Positions 7,031 through 17,000 of a stretch of DNA of 43,676 bases are shown piece after piece. Source of the DNA: Actinomadura sp. KC216 (lineage in GTDB: Bacteria; Actinomycetota; Actinomycetes; Streptosporangiales; Streptosporangiaceae). A model generated the notes under the pieces. That model saw only the letters and a list, made by a program, of their open reading frames with translations, was not told the origin of the DNA and did not search any database. Made by a program: the position numbers and the translations under genes. How positions within the stretch are numbered: position 1 is the stretch's first letter; the number at the start of each line of letters is the position of its first letter. The DNA lies in assembly GCF_004348535.1 (NCBI RefSeq), contig NZ_SMJX01000032.1, positions 1 to 43,676 of the forward strand, in the 5' to 3' direction.

Positions 7031-8251
7031 CTATGGCGTGCTCTGTTCGCCTATTGCGCGGGACGCAGCCCTGCGCAAGGGCAGCACGTTGACCGAATGG
7101 AACGCGGGGCGCGGGCCATTCGAGGCAGCCGTCTGGATGAGGTCGAGAGTGCCGTCCGGCGCCACCGCGAACGCGTTGACGATGCTCTCGGTGTAATCGC
7201 TGACATACAGGTGGCGCCCGTCCACCGAGAACCCGACGCCGATCGGACTGGCCATCGTGACGCGCCGGTGCTTTTCGGTAAGCCTCCCGTCGTCGCCGAT
7301 CGTGAATCCCAGCACCTGGCCCGCGCGCGCATCCGGGTCGTTGCCCTCAACGCCGACCGCGGCGACGTACAGTCCGCGTCCGTCCGGGCTTATCGCGGCG
7401 CCCTCCGGGAAGTCACCGCCATCGACGGGTGAGCGCGGCACGCGAGTCAGCGTGCCACCGGAGCCGATGCGGAACCCGTGCACGTCGTTCGAGCCCTGGT
7501 TCACGACGTACACGAAACGGCCGTCCGGGGTGATGACGGTCTCCGCGCCGGAGATCCCGATCTCCTTCCGCGCGACCTCGCGCCCCACGGAGCCGTCCGA
7601 TCGCAGGGCGAAGCCGGTCATCACGGTCGGCGTGGTGTCGCTTGGCGAGCCGTGGCTGACGTACACGAACCGGCCGTCGGGGGTCACGGCGACCCCCTTG
7701 GCGGCCTCCGCCCCGGTGTCCACCGGGCGCAGCGGAACGAGTTCGCCCCCTGCCCCCACCGTGAACGGCGACAGCATGCGGGTGCCCGAGTTGCTCACGT
7801 AGATCGTCTTTCCGTCCGGGGCGATCGCCATCGCGAACGGTCCCGGGGTCTCGACCTCGCCGAGGCGTTCGAGCGCGCCATCGGGCCCGATCCGGAACCT
7901 CACCAACCGGCTGACCAGGGTGTTCGCCAGGTAAGCGAACCGCAGGTCGGGGGTGAAGACCATACTGCGCGCCCCGCCGCGGTCGCCCAGCGCCACCGCG
8001 TCGACCGGCGTCAGGGCGCCGGTGCCGCCGATCGAGAAGCGGGTGACATTGGCGGCGCCGCCGACGTTCGCACTGTTCGTCACGTAGACGGTGCGCCCGC
8101 CGGGGGACGCGGCGCTCCGCCGCGCGGCCGCCCGGCTCGGATCAGATGCCGCGTCAGCCGGTCCGGCCGATAAGGGCGCGACCACGGCCGCGAGGGTGAG
8201 CAGGCCGAGGGCCGCAACGATCGCCACCCGGCCACGAATGAGTCGTCGCAT
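7031..8251 (-). CDS. Secreted YVTN beta-propeller (lactonase-like) protein
   Basis: The 406-residue product has a Sec signal peptide (Arg-rich MRRLIRGR, hydrophobic core, cut near GPADA-A). The rest is a seven-bladed-type propeller with repeated blades such as TVYVTNSANV, TIYVSNSGTR, FVYVSHGSPS, FVYVVNQGSN and HLYVSDYTES, each following a TPDGR/APDGK turn. It belongs with the beta-propeller lactonase-like family (Pgl-type); whether it hydrolyses a lactone or only binds ligands cannot be told. The ATG at 8251 has GGGAGG seven bases upstream. It is divergent from the other propeller gene. Confidence 0.82.
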   Translation of the reverse strand: MRRLIRGRVAIVAALGLLTLAAVVAPLSAGPADAASDPSRAAARRSAASPGGRTVYVTNSANVGGAANVTRFSIGGTGALTPVDAVALGDRGGARSMVFTPDLRFAYLANTLVSRLVRFRIGPDGALERLGEVETPGPFAMAIAPDGKTIYVSNSGTRMLSPFTVGAGGELVPLRPVDTGAEAAKGVAVTPDGRFVYVSHGSPSDTTPTVMTGFALRSDGSVGREVARKEIGISGAETVITPDGRFVYVVNQGSNDVHGFRIGSGGTLTRVPRSPVDGGDFPEGAAISPDGRGLYVAAVGVEGNDPDARAGQVLGFTIGDDGRLTEKHRRVTMASPIGVGFSVDGRHLYVSDYTESIVNAFAVAPDGTLDLIQTAASNGPRPAFHSVNVLPLRRAASRAIGEQSTP

Positions 8252-8603
8252 GATGCAACCTCCCATGTGTTCATCGAGCCGACGCACGTCGACGACGCCG
8301 TCACACCACCCACGTACCGCGCCGAGAATCGGTTCAAAGCACACGCACATGCCGTGCCAGCCGGACGGCTCCATGAGCACTACGCGAACCCGGAAACCGG
8401 AATGGCGGATATGGGCATGGCCGTGCCGCCACGCGCGCGGGCGTCGTCTCGAATGGCGAGGTCATGGGACGAAAGGCGGCGAGGAAGGCACTCACCCGCG
8501 AGTGACCGGCTTAGGCCGGGCACCCTGCGCTATTTACTCGGTTCGCGGCCTGGGATACGAGAGGGGGCGGAAATGATCAATGCCGATCCCCCGGAGGTAC
8601 GGG
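8252..8603. other. Divergent promoter region of the two propeller genes
   Basis: This 352-bp region separates oppositely oriented secreted-protein genes and should carry both promoters. I see no RNA gene or strong repeat. An ORF crossing it in the plus direction is a shadow. Confidence 0.4.
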
Positions 8604-10916
8604 ATGCTGCGCTCTCCACTCCGGCCAAGGCGTGCGACCCGCGTCCTGGCACTCACCGTGATCCTGGCTCCGGTGGCCGCCCTCGCCGCCGTGCCGGCCG
8701 ACGCGAACACCGCGGCGCCGGCCGCACCGCCACGGCCGCGGGGGCCGATGGCGCCGGGAGAGTACAAGGCCCGGCAGGACACCTCCGGCGGTCTCGGGCT
8801 GCCGGAGCGCGCCCTGGTCAAGGCTTCGGAAGCGGCCGCGAAGGGGCCGCGGCTGCCGGTCGACTGGCGCTCCGAGGGGCCCGCCAACATCGGCGGCCGG
8901 GTCACCGGGATCGCCGTCGATCCCAACCGGCGGGACACCGTCTACGTCGGCGCAGCCAGTGGCGGAGTCTGGAAGAGCACCGACCGGGCCGCCACCTTGA
9001 CCTCCGTGTGGCCGCGGCGCAACCCGCAGGCCATCGGCGCGATGGCGGCCGGCCCCGACGGGGCGATCTACGCCGGGACCGGCGAGGCCAATCCCGGCGG
9101 CGGCTCCATCACCTACGAGGGCGACGGCGTCTACAAGTCGACCGACGGCGGGCGCTCGTGGACGCGGCTCGGCCTGCGGAACTCCGCCACCATCTCGCTG
9201 ATCGCCGTCGACCCGGAGAACCCGCGGCGGATCTTCGTGGCCGCGACCGGGTCGCTGTTCCGGCCGGGCGGCGAGCGCGGCGTCTACCGCTCGGAGGACG
9301 GCGGCCGTACCTGGACGCTGGTGCTGGCCGGGGCCAACGACACCACCGGCGCCAACAGCGTGGTGATCGACCCGGGGAATCCGCGGCGCGTGTGGGCGTC
9401 GATGTGGGACCGCCGGAGGGAGCCCGACCTGCGGCGCTACGGCGGCGTCGGCTCCGGGCTGTTCCGCTCCGACGACGGCGGGAGCACCTGGCGGCGGCTG
9501 GAGAACATCGTCACGCCGACGCCCGGCGACGACATCGGGCTCCGGTCCGACCCGCGGCTCGGGCGCATCGGCCTCGGCGTGGCGCCCGGCGATCCGGACC
9601 GGGTGTACGTGCTGACCTCCACGTTCAGCCAGTTCGGCGACGTGAAGGGGTTCTATGTCTCCGACGACGGCGGCGACTCGTTCAGGACCGGCACGCTGCC
9701 GGCCAGCGACGTCCCCTTCTGGTGGACCGGCCACCTCTGGGTGGACCCCGCGGACCGCGACCACCTCTACATGCCCTCGGCCAACCTGCGCGAGTCGGCC
9801 GACGCCGGCCGGACGTGGAAGGTCAACCAGGGCATGCACGTCGACCACCACGCGATGGTCTGGGACGCGAAGGTGCCCGGACGGGTGTACGAGGGCAACG
9901 ACGGCGGCGTCTACCGTTCCGACGCCAATGGCGCCACGCAGACCTGGACCAAGGCGGCCAACGAGCCGTACACCCAGTTCTACAGCGTGACCGCCAGCGC
10001 GCAGGACGTCACCCGGATGGCGGGCGGCACCCAGGACAACGGCTCGGTGCGCACCTGGAACGGCCCGCGCTGGAACGAGTTCCTCGGCGGCGACGGGGAG
10101 GCCAACGTCATCCACCCGCACAACCACGACATCCTCTACAGCTGCTACCAGTTCGGCGCCTGCTTCCGCTCGGACGACGCCGGCGACACCCTCACCGAGT
10201 TGCGCGGCGCGGCGGCCGACCGCTTCAACTGGTTCAGCCCGATCGAGCTGCACCCGGCCGATCCGAGCGTCGTCTACTTCGGCGGCGACCGGCTCAACCG
10301 GTCCGCCAACGGGCTCGACTTCACCCCGATCAGCCCCGACCTCACCGGCGGACCCGGCCGCGACGAGGTGTACCCGTTCGGCACCCTCACCACCGTGGCC
10401 GCCAGCAAGACCGCCCCGGGCACCGTCGTCGTCGGCTCTGACGACGGCCGCATCTCCCTCACCCGCGACGACGGCGCCCACTGGTCGCTGGAACTGAAGG
10501 ACCAGCCCTGGGTCACCCGAGTCGAGATCGATCCGCGGAACGCCCGCCGGATGTTCGCCACCCTTTCCGGGTACCGGGCCAGCGGCACCGGCGGGAACGT
10601 CCTGTACTCCGATGACGGCGGCGACACCTGGCGCGACATCAGCGGCGACCTTCCCGGGGCACCGGTGAACGACATCGTCATCGGCCCGCACGGGCTGCTG
10701 CTGATCGCCACCGATGTCGGCGTCTACGCCGGGCCGCCGTCCGGCCGCTTCTGGTTCCGCCTCGGCGACCTCCCGCTGGCCGCGATCACGGACATCGAAT
10801 TCCAGGGGTCGTCCAGCCGCCTCATCGCCGCCACCTTCGGCCGCGGCATCTACAGCACCCGAATTCCGCGCGGCGTGGCCGGCAAGGTCCAGGCCGCCGG
10901 CCGTCAGACGCCGTAA
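8604..10916 (+). CDS. Secreted Asp-box/VPS10-like beta-propeller protein
   Basis: A 770-residue exported protein. The N-terminus has a signal peptide (RSPLRPRRATRVLALTV, cleavage near ADANT). The body is built of sialidase-type Asp-box turns, for example STDGGRSW, SEDGGRTW, SDDGGSTW, SADAGRTW and SDDGGDTW, spread from about residue 180 to 690, as in VPS10/sortilin-like and BNR-repeat glycosidase-like proteins. No clear catalytic residues of a sialidase are visible, so binding or structural roles are possible. The ATG at 8604 with GGAGG at 8593-8597 is better supported than the upstream ATG at 8580. Confidence 0.82.
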   Translation: MLRSPLRPRRATRVLALTVILAPVAALAAVPADANTAAPAAPPRPRGPMAPGEYKARQDTSGGLGLPERALVKASEAAAKGPRLPVDWRSEGPANIGGRVTGIAVDPNRRDTVYVGAASGGVWKSTDRAATLTSVWPRRNPQAIGAMAAGPDGAIYAGTGEANPGGGSITYEGDGVYKSTDGGRSWTRLGLRNSATISLIAVDPENPRRIFVAATGSLFRPGGERGVYRSEDGGRTWTLVLAGANDTTGANSVVIDPGNPRRVWASMWDRRREPDLRRYGGVGSGLFRSDDGGSTWRRLENIVTPTPGDDIGLRSDPRLGRIGLGVAPGDPDRVYVLTSTFSQFGDVKGFYVSDDGGDSFRTGTLPASDVPFWWTGHLWVDPADRDHLYMPSANLRESADAGRTWKVNQGMHVDHHAMVWDAKVPGRVYEGNDGGVYRSDANGATQTWTKAANEPYTQFYSVTASAQDVTRMAGGTQDNGSVRTWNGPRWNEFLGGDGEANVIHPHNHDILYSCYQFGACFRSDDAGDTLTELRGAAADRFNWFSPIELHPADPSVVYFGGDRLNRSANGLDFTPISPDLTGGPGRDEVYPFGTLTTVAASKTAPGTVVVGSDDGRISLTRDDGAHWSLELKDQPWVTRVEIDPRNARRMFATLSGYRASGTGGNVLYSDDGGDTWRDISGDLPGAPVNDIVIGPHGLLLIATDVGVYAGPPSGRFWFRLGDLPLAAITDIEFQGSSSRLIAATFGRGIYSTRIPRGVAGKVQAAGRQTP

Positions 10917-10980
10917 GGCCGCCGCGAGCAGACGGCGCAGTGGGGTCCCATCGGCTCCCCTCTCCTCCTAAAGTCCTTGG

Positions 10981-12201
10981 TCACCATTCGATGAGGAGCC
11001 CCTGGGGCGCGCGGAACGCTATGTTCGGCACGAACTCGAACCGCTGCGGATCGACCAGGCGCGCATCGGGAAGGCGCTGGGTGAGGATCTTCAACACAGT
11101 TCGGGCCTCAAGCCGCGCCAGCGGCGCTCCAAGGCAGAAGTGGATTCCGTGGCCGAAGCTGAGATGGTCGGAGGCGTTCTTTCGGCGGATGTCGAACGTT
11201 TCCGGGGCGTCGAACGTCGCGGGGTCGTGGTTGGCGGCGCCGAGCAGCAGCAGGAGCGGGGCGCCGGCCGAGATGTCGATACCGCCGACCGTCACGTCCC
11301 GCAGCGCGCGCCGCCGCCAGGCGACGACCGAGCTGTCGAACCGCAGGATCTCCTCCACGGCGCCGTCGATCAGTTCCGGATCGTCGTGCAGCGCCCGCCA
11401 GGACCCGGGGTGCTCCAGCAGCCGCCGCACCCCGTTCGTGAGCAGGCTGGACGTCGTCTTGTGCCCGGCATTCAGGAACGCGAACAGCACGCTGCAGACT
11501 TCGTCCAGCGTGAAGACACCGTCGTCGCCGTCGCGGACCGCGAGCAGCGCGCTGGTCAGGTCGTCGCGTGGCGCGGCCAGCCGGTCGTCGACGAAGGCCC
11601 GCAGGTAGGTCCAGAACCGCACCATCGCGGTGGCCAGTTCCTCCTGCTCGGACGCGGTAAGGCGCCCCCAGATGAAGCGCACCTGGTTGTCGGACCCCTT
11701 CCGCACCATCGCCAGGGCGTCCTGCGGGACGCCGAGCAGGTGCAGGATCACCCGTGCCGGCAGGTCCTCCAGGAACGCGCCGACGAGGTCGTCGCCGGGA
11801 CGCAGTTCGTCCAAGGCGGCGTGGGTGTTCGCCGCGATGAACGGTTCGAGTCCCGCCACGCGGCGGGCGGTGAACACTCTGCCGACGCTCCGGCGAAACC
11901 GGGTGTGGTCCGGCCGGTCGTTGTTGCCGAGGACGGGGATCAGCCCCCAGCCGCCCTCCTCCAGGACGCGCCGCGCCCCCTCACCCACCTCGGTGATCGG
12001 CTGGATCGCGTTGCTCGCGGAGTACACCTCGGGCGCCATGAGGATCGACAGGATGTCGTCGCGCCCGGTCACCACCCAGTGGCCGATCAGCTCGGAGTAG
12101 AACACCGGCGCCGTCTCGCGAGCGAGGGCGAAGAAGCCGTAGGGGTCGTCGACCATGCCTCTCGCGAACGGGTCGTAGCCGGGGTCGGGGGGCGCGTGCA
12201 T
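10981..12201 (-). CDS. Cytochrome P450 with an atypical I-helix
   Basis: A 406-residue class I bacterial P450. The heme loop FGHGIHFCLG is near residue 355 (Cys as thiolate ligand) and the K-helix ExxR is EEILR. The I-helix reads AGHKTT where almost all relatives have A-G-x-(D/E)-T-T: Lys replaces the acidic residue used in proton delivery, while the conserved Thr remains. Chemistry may be unusual or activity low. No ferredoxin or reductase gene is adjacent. I chose the ATG at 12201 (MHAPPDPGYDPF), which gives normal P450 length; starts at 12234 and 12360 lack ribosome sites. Substrate unknown. Confidence 0.88.
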   Translation of the reverse strand: MHAPPDPGYDPFARGMVDDPYGFFALARETAPVFYSELIGHWVVTGRDDILSILMAPEVYSASNAIQPITEVGEGARRVLEEGGWGLIPVLGNNDRPDHTRFRRSVGRVFTARRVAGLEPFIAANTHAALDELRPGDDLVGAFLEDLPARVILHLLGVPQDALAMVRKGSDNQVRFIWGRLTASEQEELATAMVRFWTYLRAFVDDRLAAPRDDLTSALLAVRDGDDGVFTLDEVCSVLFAFLNAGHKTTSSLLTNGVRRLLEHPGSWRALHDDPELIDGAVEEILRFDSSVVAWRRRALRDVTVGGIDISAGAPLLLLLGAANHDPATFDAPETFDIRRKNASDHLSFGHGIHFCLGAPLARLEARTVLKILTQRLPDARLVDPQRFEFVPNIAFRAPQGLLIEW

Positions 12202-12536
12202 CAGCGGAGTCGTCCTTTCGTCCAGCGATCTCATGGCGGAAGGGAATGCCGTGACCGATTTCGCGGATGGCCGCGGAACCACCGGCGGCGCGGGCGCCCT
12301 GGGGAGGGCCCATTCGGTCTTCCTGGGCGCAAGGGCGGCCACGTCCCGTGCGGAAGACACGGCACGGCCGCATCGTGAACCTCAGCTGCGACACGGCCGT
12401 GTCCGGACGGCCAACTTACTACACTGTGTGACCATTCATGCGGTAATCGTGAGCATGTTGCAGCCGCATGGTGCTAGGCCGGGATGCTGACGGTGGTGCT
12501 GAGTGATCCGATCGCAAGAGGTCGGGAACGGGGGTG
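12202..12536. other. Intergenic region upstream of P450
   Basis: Presumed P450 promoter region, with a perfect 14-bp palindrome and the nearby ACAC-T-GTGT element (12421-12429). The part next to 12536 follows the stop of the secreted-protein gene. No gene is supported. Confidence 0.4.
12390..12403. promoter_or_regulatory. 14-bp palindrome GACACGGCCGTGTC
   Basis: A perfect inverted repeat about 190 bp upstream of the P450 start. GACACGG also recurs singly nearby (about 12355). Palindromes like this often bind TetR/GntR-type dimers; no such regulator gene is in the window. Confidence 0.35.
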
Positions 12537-13391
12537 TCAGGGGGCACAGATGGCGTAGGCGGTCACGCTCCAGGGGTCGGGTGAGCCGGCGCCTGGGGTT
12601 TCCCGTCCGGTCGCGGTGACGCTGGTGAGCGCCGTGTTCGGGACGACCCGCTCGCGGATGAGCGAGTTGGTGTCGGGAAAGCCTCCGATCGAGGAACTGC
12701 CGGCGTGCACGCGGGTGCCCGCCGGGCAGGTGGCGGTGGCCGACTTGGGCGTCGTGGAGTCGTTGGCCGACGATCCGAAGACCACGGTGCGGCCCTGGAT
12801 CGGATTCGCGCAGACCGCGACGGAGGTGATGGTCCAGGTGCCGGTGTAGCCGGTGTCATCGGGCACCGCCGGGGTCAGGACCTCGGCAGGGTCGAAGGGG
12901 TTGCTGCCGAGCAGCATCACCTGTCCCTGGCCGTTGTTGATCTGGCCGCCCATGCCGATGATGTGCTTGCCGCTTGGGCAGAAGACCGAGGTGTAGGTCA
13001 CACCCGTCGAGCCTGGTCCGGTGCTGGCGACGTGCTCCGCCCCGGCAGGTGCCGAGCCGCAGACGGCGTGGGCTCTGATCTTCCAGTTGCCGCTGTAGCC
13101 GGTCTCGTCCTCGTGCGCGCCGACCTGGTAGCCGCTCAGCGTCGAGGTCGGCCGCAGGCCGGTGAACACGACCTCACCGGCTCCGTTGATGATCTCTCCG
13201 CCGCCGCCGAGCACTGAGGTGCCCGCCGGGCAGGCGGCCGTGACGGACTTGGTCGTCGACGAATCGCTGACTGTGGTGGCGCTGATCCTTTGCAGATTCG
13301 GTACCGCCTGCGCCGGCGCCGTAGTGATCACCATTAAGGCGAAGGCGGTTGCGGTGACGGATAATGAGCGAATCAGGCGGTTTGCGGTCAT
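12537..13391 (-). CDS. Secreted protein with three Cys-paired repeats
   Basis: The 284-residue product has a signal peptide (MTANRLIRSL, hydrophobic core, cleavage after AQA). The mature part is three related units of about 80 residues. Units one and three contain KSVTA- or KSATA-type strands followed by CPAGT; unit two has FCPSGKHIIGMGG. Each ends with a Cys in a strand such as AHAVCG, VAVCAN or YAICAP, so each unit likely has one disulfide. Gly-rich turns (GGGGEI, GMGGQI) follow the first Cys. I know no function; it looks like an extracellular beta-sandwich repeat protein. The ATG at 13391 follows GGAGAGG. Confidence 0.75.
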   Translation of the reverse strand: MTANRLIRSLSVTATAFALMVITTAPAQAVPNLQRISATTVSDSSTTKSVTAACPAGTSVLGGGGEIINGAGEVVFTGLRPTSTLSGYQVGAHEDETGYSGNWKIRAHAVCGSAPAGAEHVASTGPGSTGVTYTSVFCPSGKHIIGMGGQINNGQGQVMLLGSNPFDPAEVLTPAVPDDTGYTGTWTITSVAVCANPIQGRTVVFGSSANDSTTPKSATATCPAGTRVHAGSSSIGGFPDTNSLIRERVVPNTALTSVTATGRETPGAGSPDPWSVTAYAICAP

Positions 13392-14046
13392 GGTCCTCTC
13401 CGAATTCTTCTCCGCGGTAATGCGGACGGGCGTGTGCGCCTATCGTCGGCCGCGCCGGTTCGGATGCCAAGGGCGGGTGAAGGCCGGATTGTGCCATGCA
13501 TCGATCCGGTATCTCGGAACTCGGGAAGGATTCTGCACGATCGCCCATCCGACGGAAAATCAGTGACCTCAGAGAACTTCCGTACCGACGGGGCGGCCAC
13601 CTTGAAAATCAAGGTCGACGGCGCCGCAGAGACGATCACTGTCAGCTCCAAAAGCCTACCTGCGACCGAATCGGCTAAGGCGTGTTCCCAATATGCGGAG
13701 AGGCGCGCGAGGAAATCTCCTCCGGTTTCGGGCGACTTCCATCGGACGATCTGTCGGTACCGCTCCTGTGCCCCAGACGCGCGGACACTTCTCGATGTCA
13801 CGGGGATGCATACTGATTGCTGACGGGACGCCGACCCGAAGTTCGAGGTCGAGCGAGTTGCGGCCTTCGTAGTAAATGCGGGCCGATGAAGTCGATGGCG
13901 AAGCCCTCGCGGGCGGAACCGGCCTGCTGTTCGCGGTACCGGTTCGGCCCCGGGCCGCCAGCGGCCCCACCAGCATGGTGGGGAATCTTCCCGTGAGATC
14001 CGAAACAGGGCGACCTTTGCGCCGGTTGCCGGCCGGAACGCGGGGG
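13392..14046. other. 655-bp gap without a supported gene
   Basis: It contains the promoter side of the secreted repeat protein and the 3' flank of the 2004-aa gene. The GC content is lower than in neighbouring coding DNA, and frames on both strands lack starts with ribosome sites. I see no RNA, repeat or mobile-element signature. Confidence 0.5.
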
Positions 14047-17000
14047 CTATCGGCCCTTGTCCGTCACCGGATCGCCGCTGCCAGTCTGGCCTCTACCCTG
14101 GAGCGTCGCGGTCGGTGCCAGGACGGTCTCGGTTGAGACGGTGGCCCGGTAATGGCCGTTGTCGTCGGCCGAACGGTACCGGGGACGGTCGATCGTCCAG
14201 GTGAGGTTGTAGGTGTCCGGGGCGAGCGGGGCCGCGGGGATCAGCAGGGCACGATCCTCCGTGCTGTTGGTCAGCACGGAGAGGTCGATCTCCTCGGTAC
14301 GCTCGACGGGCAGCGGCAGGGCCGGACCGAGCGGCTTGCCGGAGGCGTCCAGCAGCCGTATGTGATCCAGCGGCATGGGATGCGGCGGGGTCTTGCGCGT
14401 CCGCCCCAGGTCACCGTGGAAGAGCGTGCCATCGATCTCGGCGCTGTACAGCCGGTACTCCGGGCCGGGCAGGCCGCGCACCGAGTGGACGAGCGTGTGC
14501 GCCTCGCTGACGGTCGGCAACGCCTTGGTGGAGATCGGTCCGTCGACGACGCCGTCTCCGAAGACCAGCCCGGCGGCGAACTCCAGCAGCTCGCGTGGCG
14601 CGTCGGAGGGCGGCTGCCCCTGCGACGTGTGCGTCACGCGGAGGCTGACGTCGCGGCTGAACGGCAAGCGTTCCGGGCTCTCCAGAACCAGCAGCCGCGG
14701 CCCGACCGAGCCGAGCCGCAGCCCGGGCACCGACGGCGACAGCGGGATCGCGAGTTCGCTGATCCACCGGTCGAACAGGCGCTGGCGGATCTGGGGGTCG
14801 CCAGCCATCACCGCCGGAATCCGGCCGATCGTGGCGACACGGAGCGCGGCGACGCCGTCCGCGTTGCCCGGGAGCGGCCGGACCTGGCCGTCCCAGCTGC
14901 CGATGTGCTCCTCGAAAGAGGCGTACCTGCTCGTGGTCACGTGGGTGATGTACGCGTCCAGGCCGTCGACGTGAAGCGCGGTGCATCCGGCGGATCCGGA
15001 AAGGACGACCGCGACCCGGCCCTCGCGCAGGTCTCCGCGCGCGGCCTCGACCGAGACCTCCCCGACGCGTGCGCGCACACGGTCGTCGAAGACGAGCACT
15101 TCCAGCGCGTACGGGCCCCCGGCGGGCAACGGGGCGGTGGCCAGCTGTTGCGTCGCGCCGCCGCGCCGGGCGAGGAGCCGTAGTCGCCCGGCGTCGATCA
15201 AGGCCACCAGGGCGCGGTCCACGCGGGGCAGCCCGCTGACGGCGACGGCGATGCCAGCGGCGGCTCCTTCGCCGTCGGCGGAGGAGAACTCGGCATTGAT
15301 CTTGATGTGATCCCAGGTCGCTTCGCCGAACAGCGCGTAGTGCCGCAGCCCCGGCGCTCCGGAGGCGGTGAGCGCGCCATCGCCGACCCGCCACGCCGAT
15401 GCGGTGGTCAGCCCTTCGTCCGCGGGGGTGAAGGCGGTCTCGTCACCGGCGGCGAACGGTCGGCGCGACACGTGGGGGCCGGCCTTCTCCCGGACGGCGA
15501 CCCGCAGCGTGGCCCGCGCGGGCCAGAGTTCCTCGGTGGGCCCGTGCGCAAGGACTTGCGAGAAATGCAGCCGGAGCTCGCCGAGGTCGCAGGACGGCGA
15601 CAGGACTTCGAGGTTCTCCAGCCGCCGCGCCATGGGCCGCAGCGTCGGAGCATGACGGACCGTCGCCTGCACCACCGAACCATCGATGACCCGCGGCGCA
15701 CGGATCGGCGGCGGCGTGGCCCGGTGCGCGACGACCCAATCGGCGCTGGGCACCGACAGCCGCTCCCCGTCGAGCTGCGAGACGACCGGTACCCACTCCA
15801 GCAGCTGAGTGCGCTCGGCGGGGGCGTTCGGCGGAGGCGTACGGTCGACGGGGAGCAGCGAGTTGAACCGTTCGTCGAAGGCCAGCACGATCGGTTCGCG
15901 GCGATACAGCAGGTCGCCGTAGACCGACTCGACATAAGGCTCCAGCTCGGTTCCCGGCGTCACCGTCGCGTTGAGTCCGGGCAGTCCGCGAGTACGGAAA
16001 CCGGCCCGCTGGACGACGAGCACCTCCTGCACGCTGCGGTCGTAGTCGACCGTCGCGCGCACGGTCAACGCGATCTCGTAGTCATGGTTGGGCAGCCAGG
16101 CCAGCTTTCCGCCACCGGCGGCGTGGGCACCGCACCGGCCTTCGTCGGCCAGCCGGTCACGTTCCTCGCGCACGGTCCGATACCGCAGCTCTTGGATCTC
16201 CAGCCATTCCCCGGCGGGCTCGGCCGGACCCGCCTGACGCTCATAGCGCAGCGTCACCGACGTGATCCCACCGGCGTCCTGGCATCGGATCGGCATCGCG
16301 GGATTGCCCTGATGCAACGGGATCACCTGACGATCGACGACGCTCAGCCCGCGCACTGCCTCGACCACGAGCGCGCTGCGCAGATCCGGCAGGGCCACCG
16401 GCCGCCAGGACGCGGTGAGGTCCAGCATGAAGGCGGGTTCGTCGAAGGTCACCACCGCGATCGTCAGATCCCGCGCGCTCGTGACCAGCACTCTGGCGGC
16501 CGCGTTCGCGACCACGACCGGGGGCCGCACCCAGCGCATCGTGCTCTCGCTCTCGGTGAAGCGCTGCACCACGGGCACGCGGCTCCCGGCGGGCAGCCCG
16601 ACGAAGTCGAGAACGTGGTCGACCGCGGGCCGTTTGAAGCAGCACGGGAACGACGGATCTTTGGCGAGCAGCCCCTCCTCGACGGCCGGAGAGCCGGTCA
16701 GGAACGTGTACGGCGTATCGGCGTTCACCAGCAGCCTGCGCGGATCGACCGTGTCGTCGTCGGTGACGACGTCCGCGTCCCACCTGAAGCGCACCTCCGA
16801 CCGGAACCGCACGCTCAGATCGGGGTCGTTCAGCAGGTCGCCGAGACCGCCGATCTCGCTGTCGGCCGGTGCCAGCAGGTCGGTCCACACACCGGCCCCG
16901 GGACCGAAGCGCGGCCGGCGCCGGACGCCGACCCGGACGAGCGTGTACGTCGCGCTCAGCTGATTCTCCGCGGGAGGAGTCGCCGCCTGCCGTCCGGCGC

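Noticed and set aside
13434..13823. Plus-strand frame in the gap near 13.6 kb
   Set aside because: No ribosome site and irregular codon use; the reverse frame is equally open.
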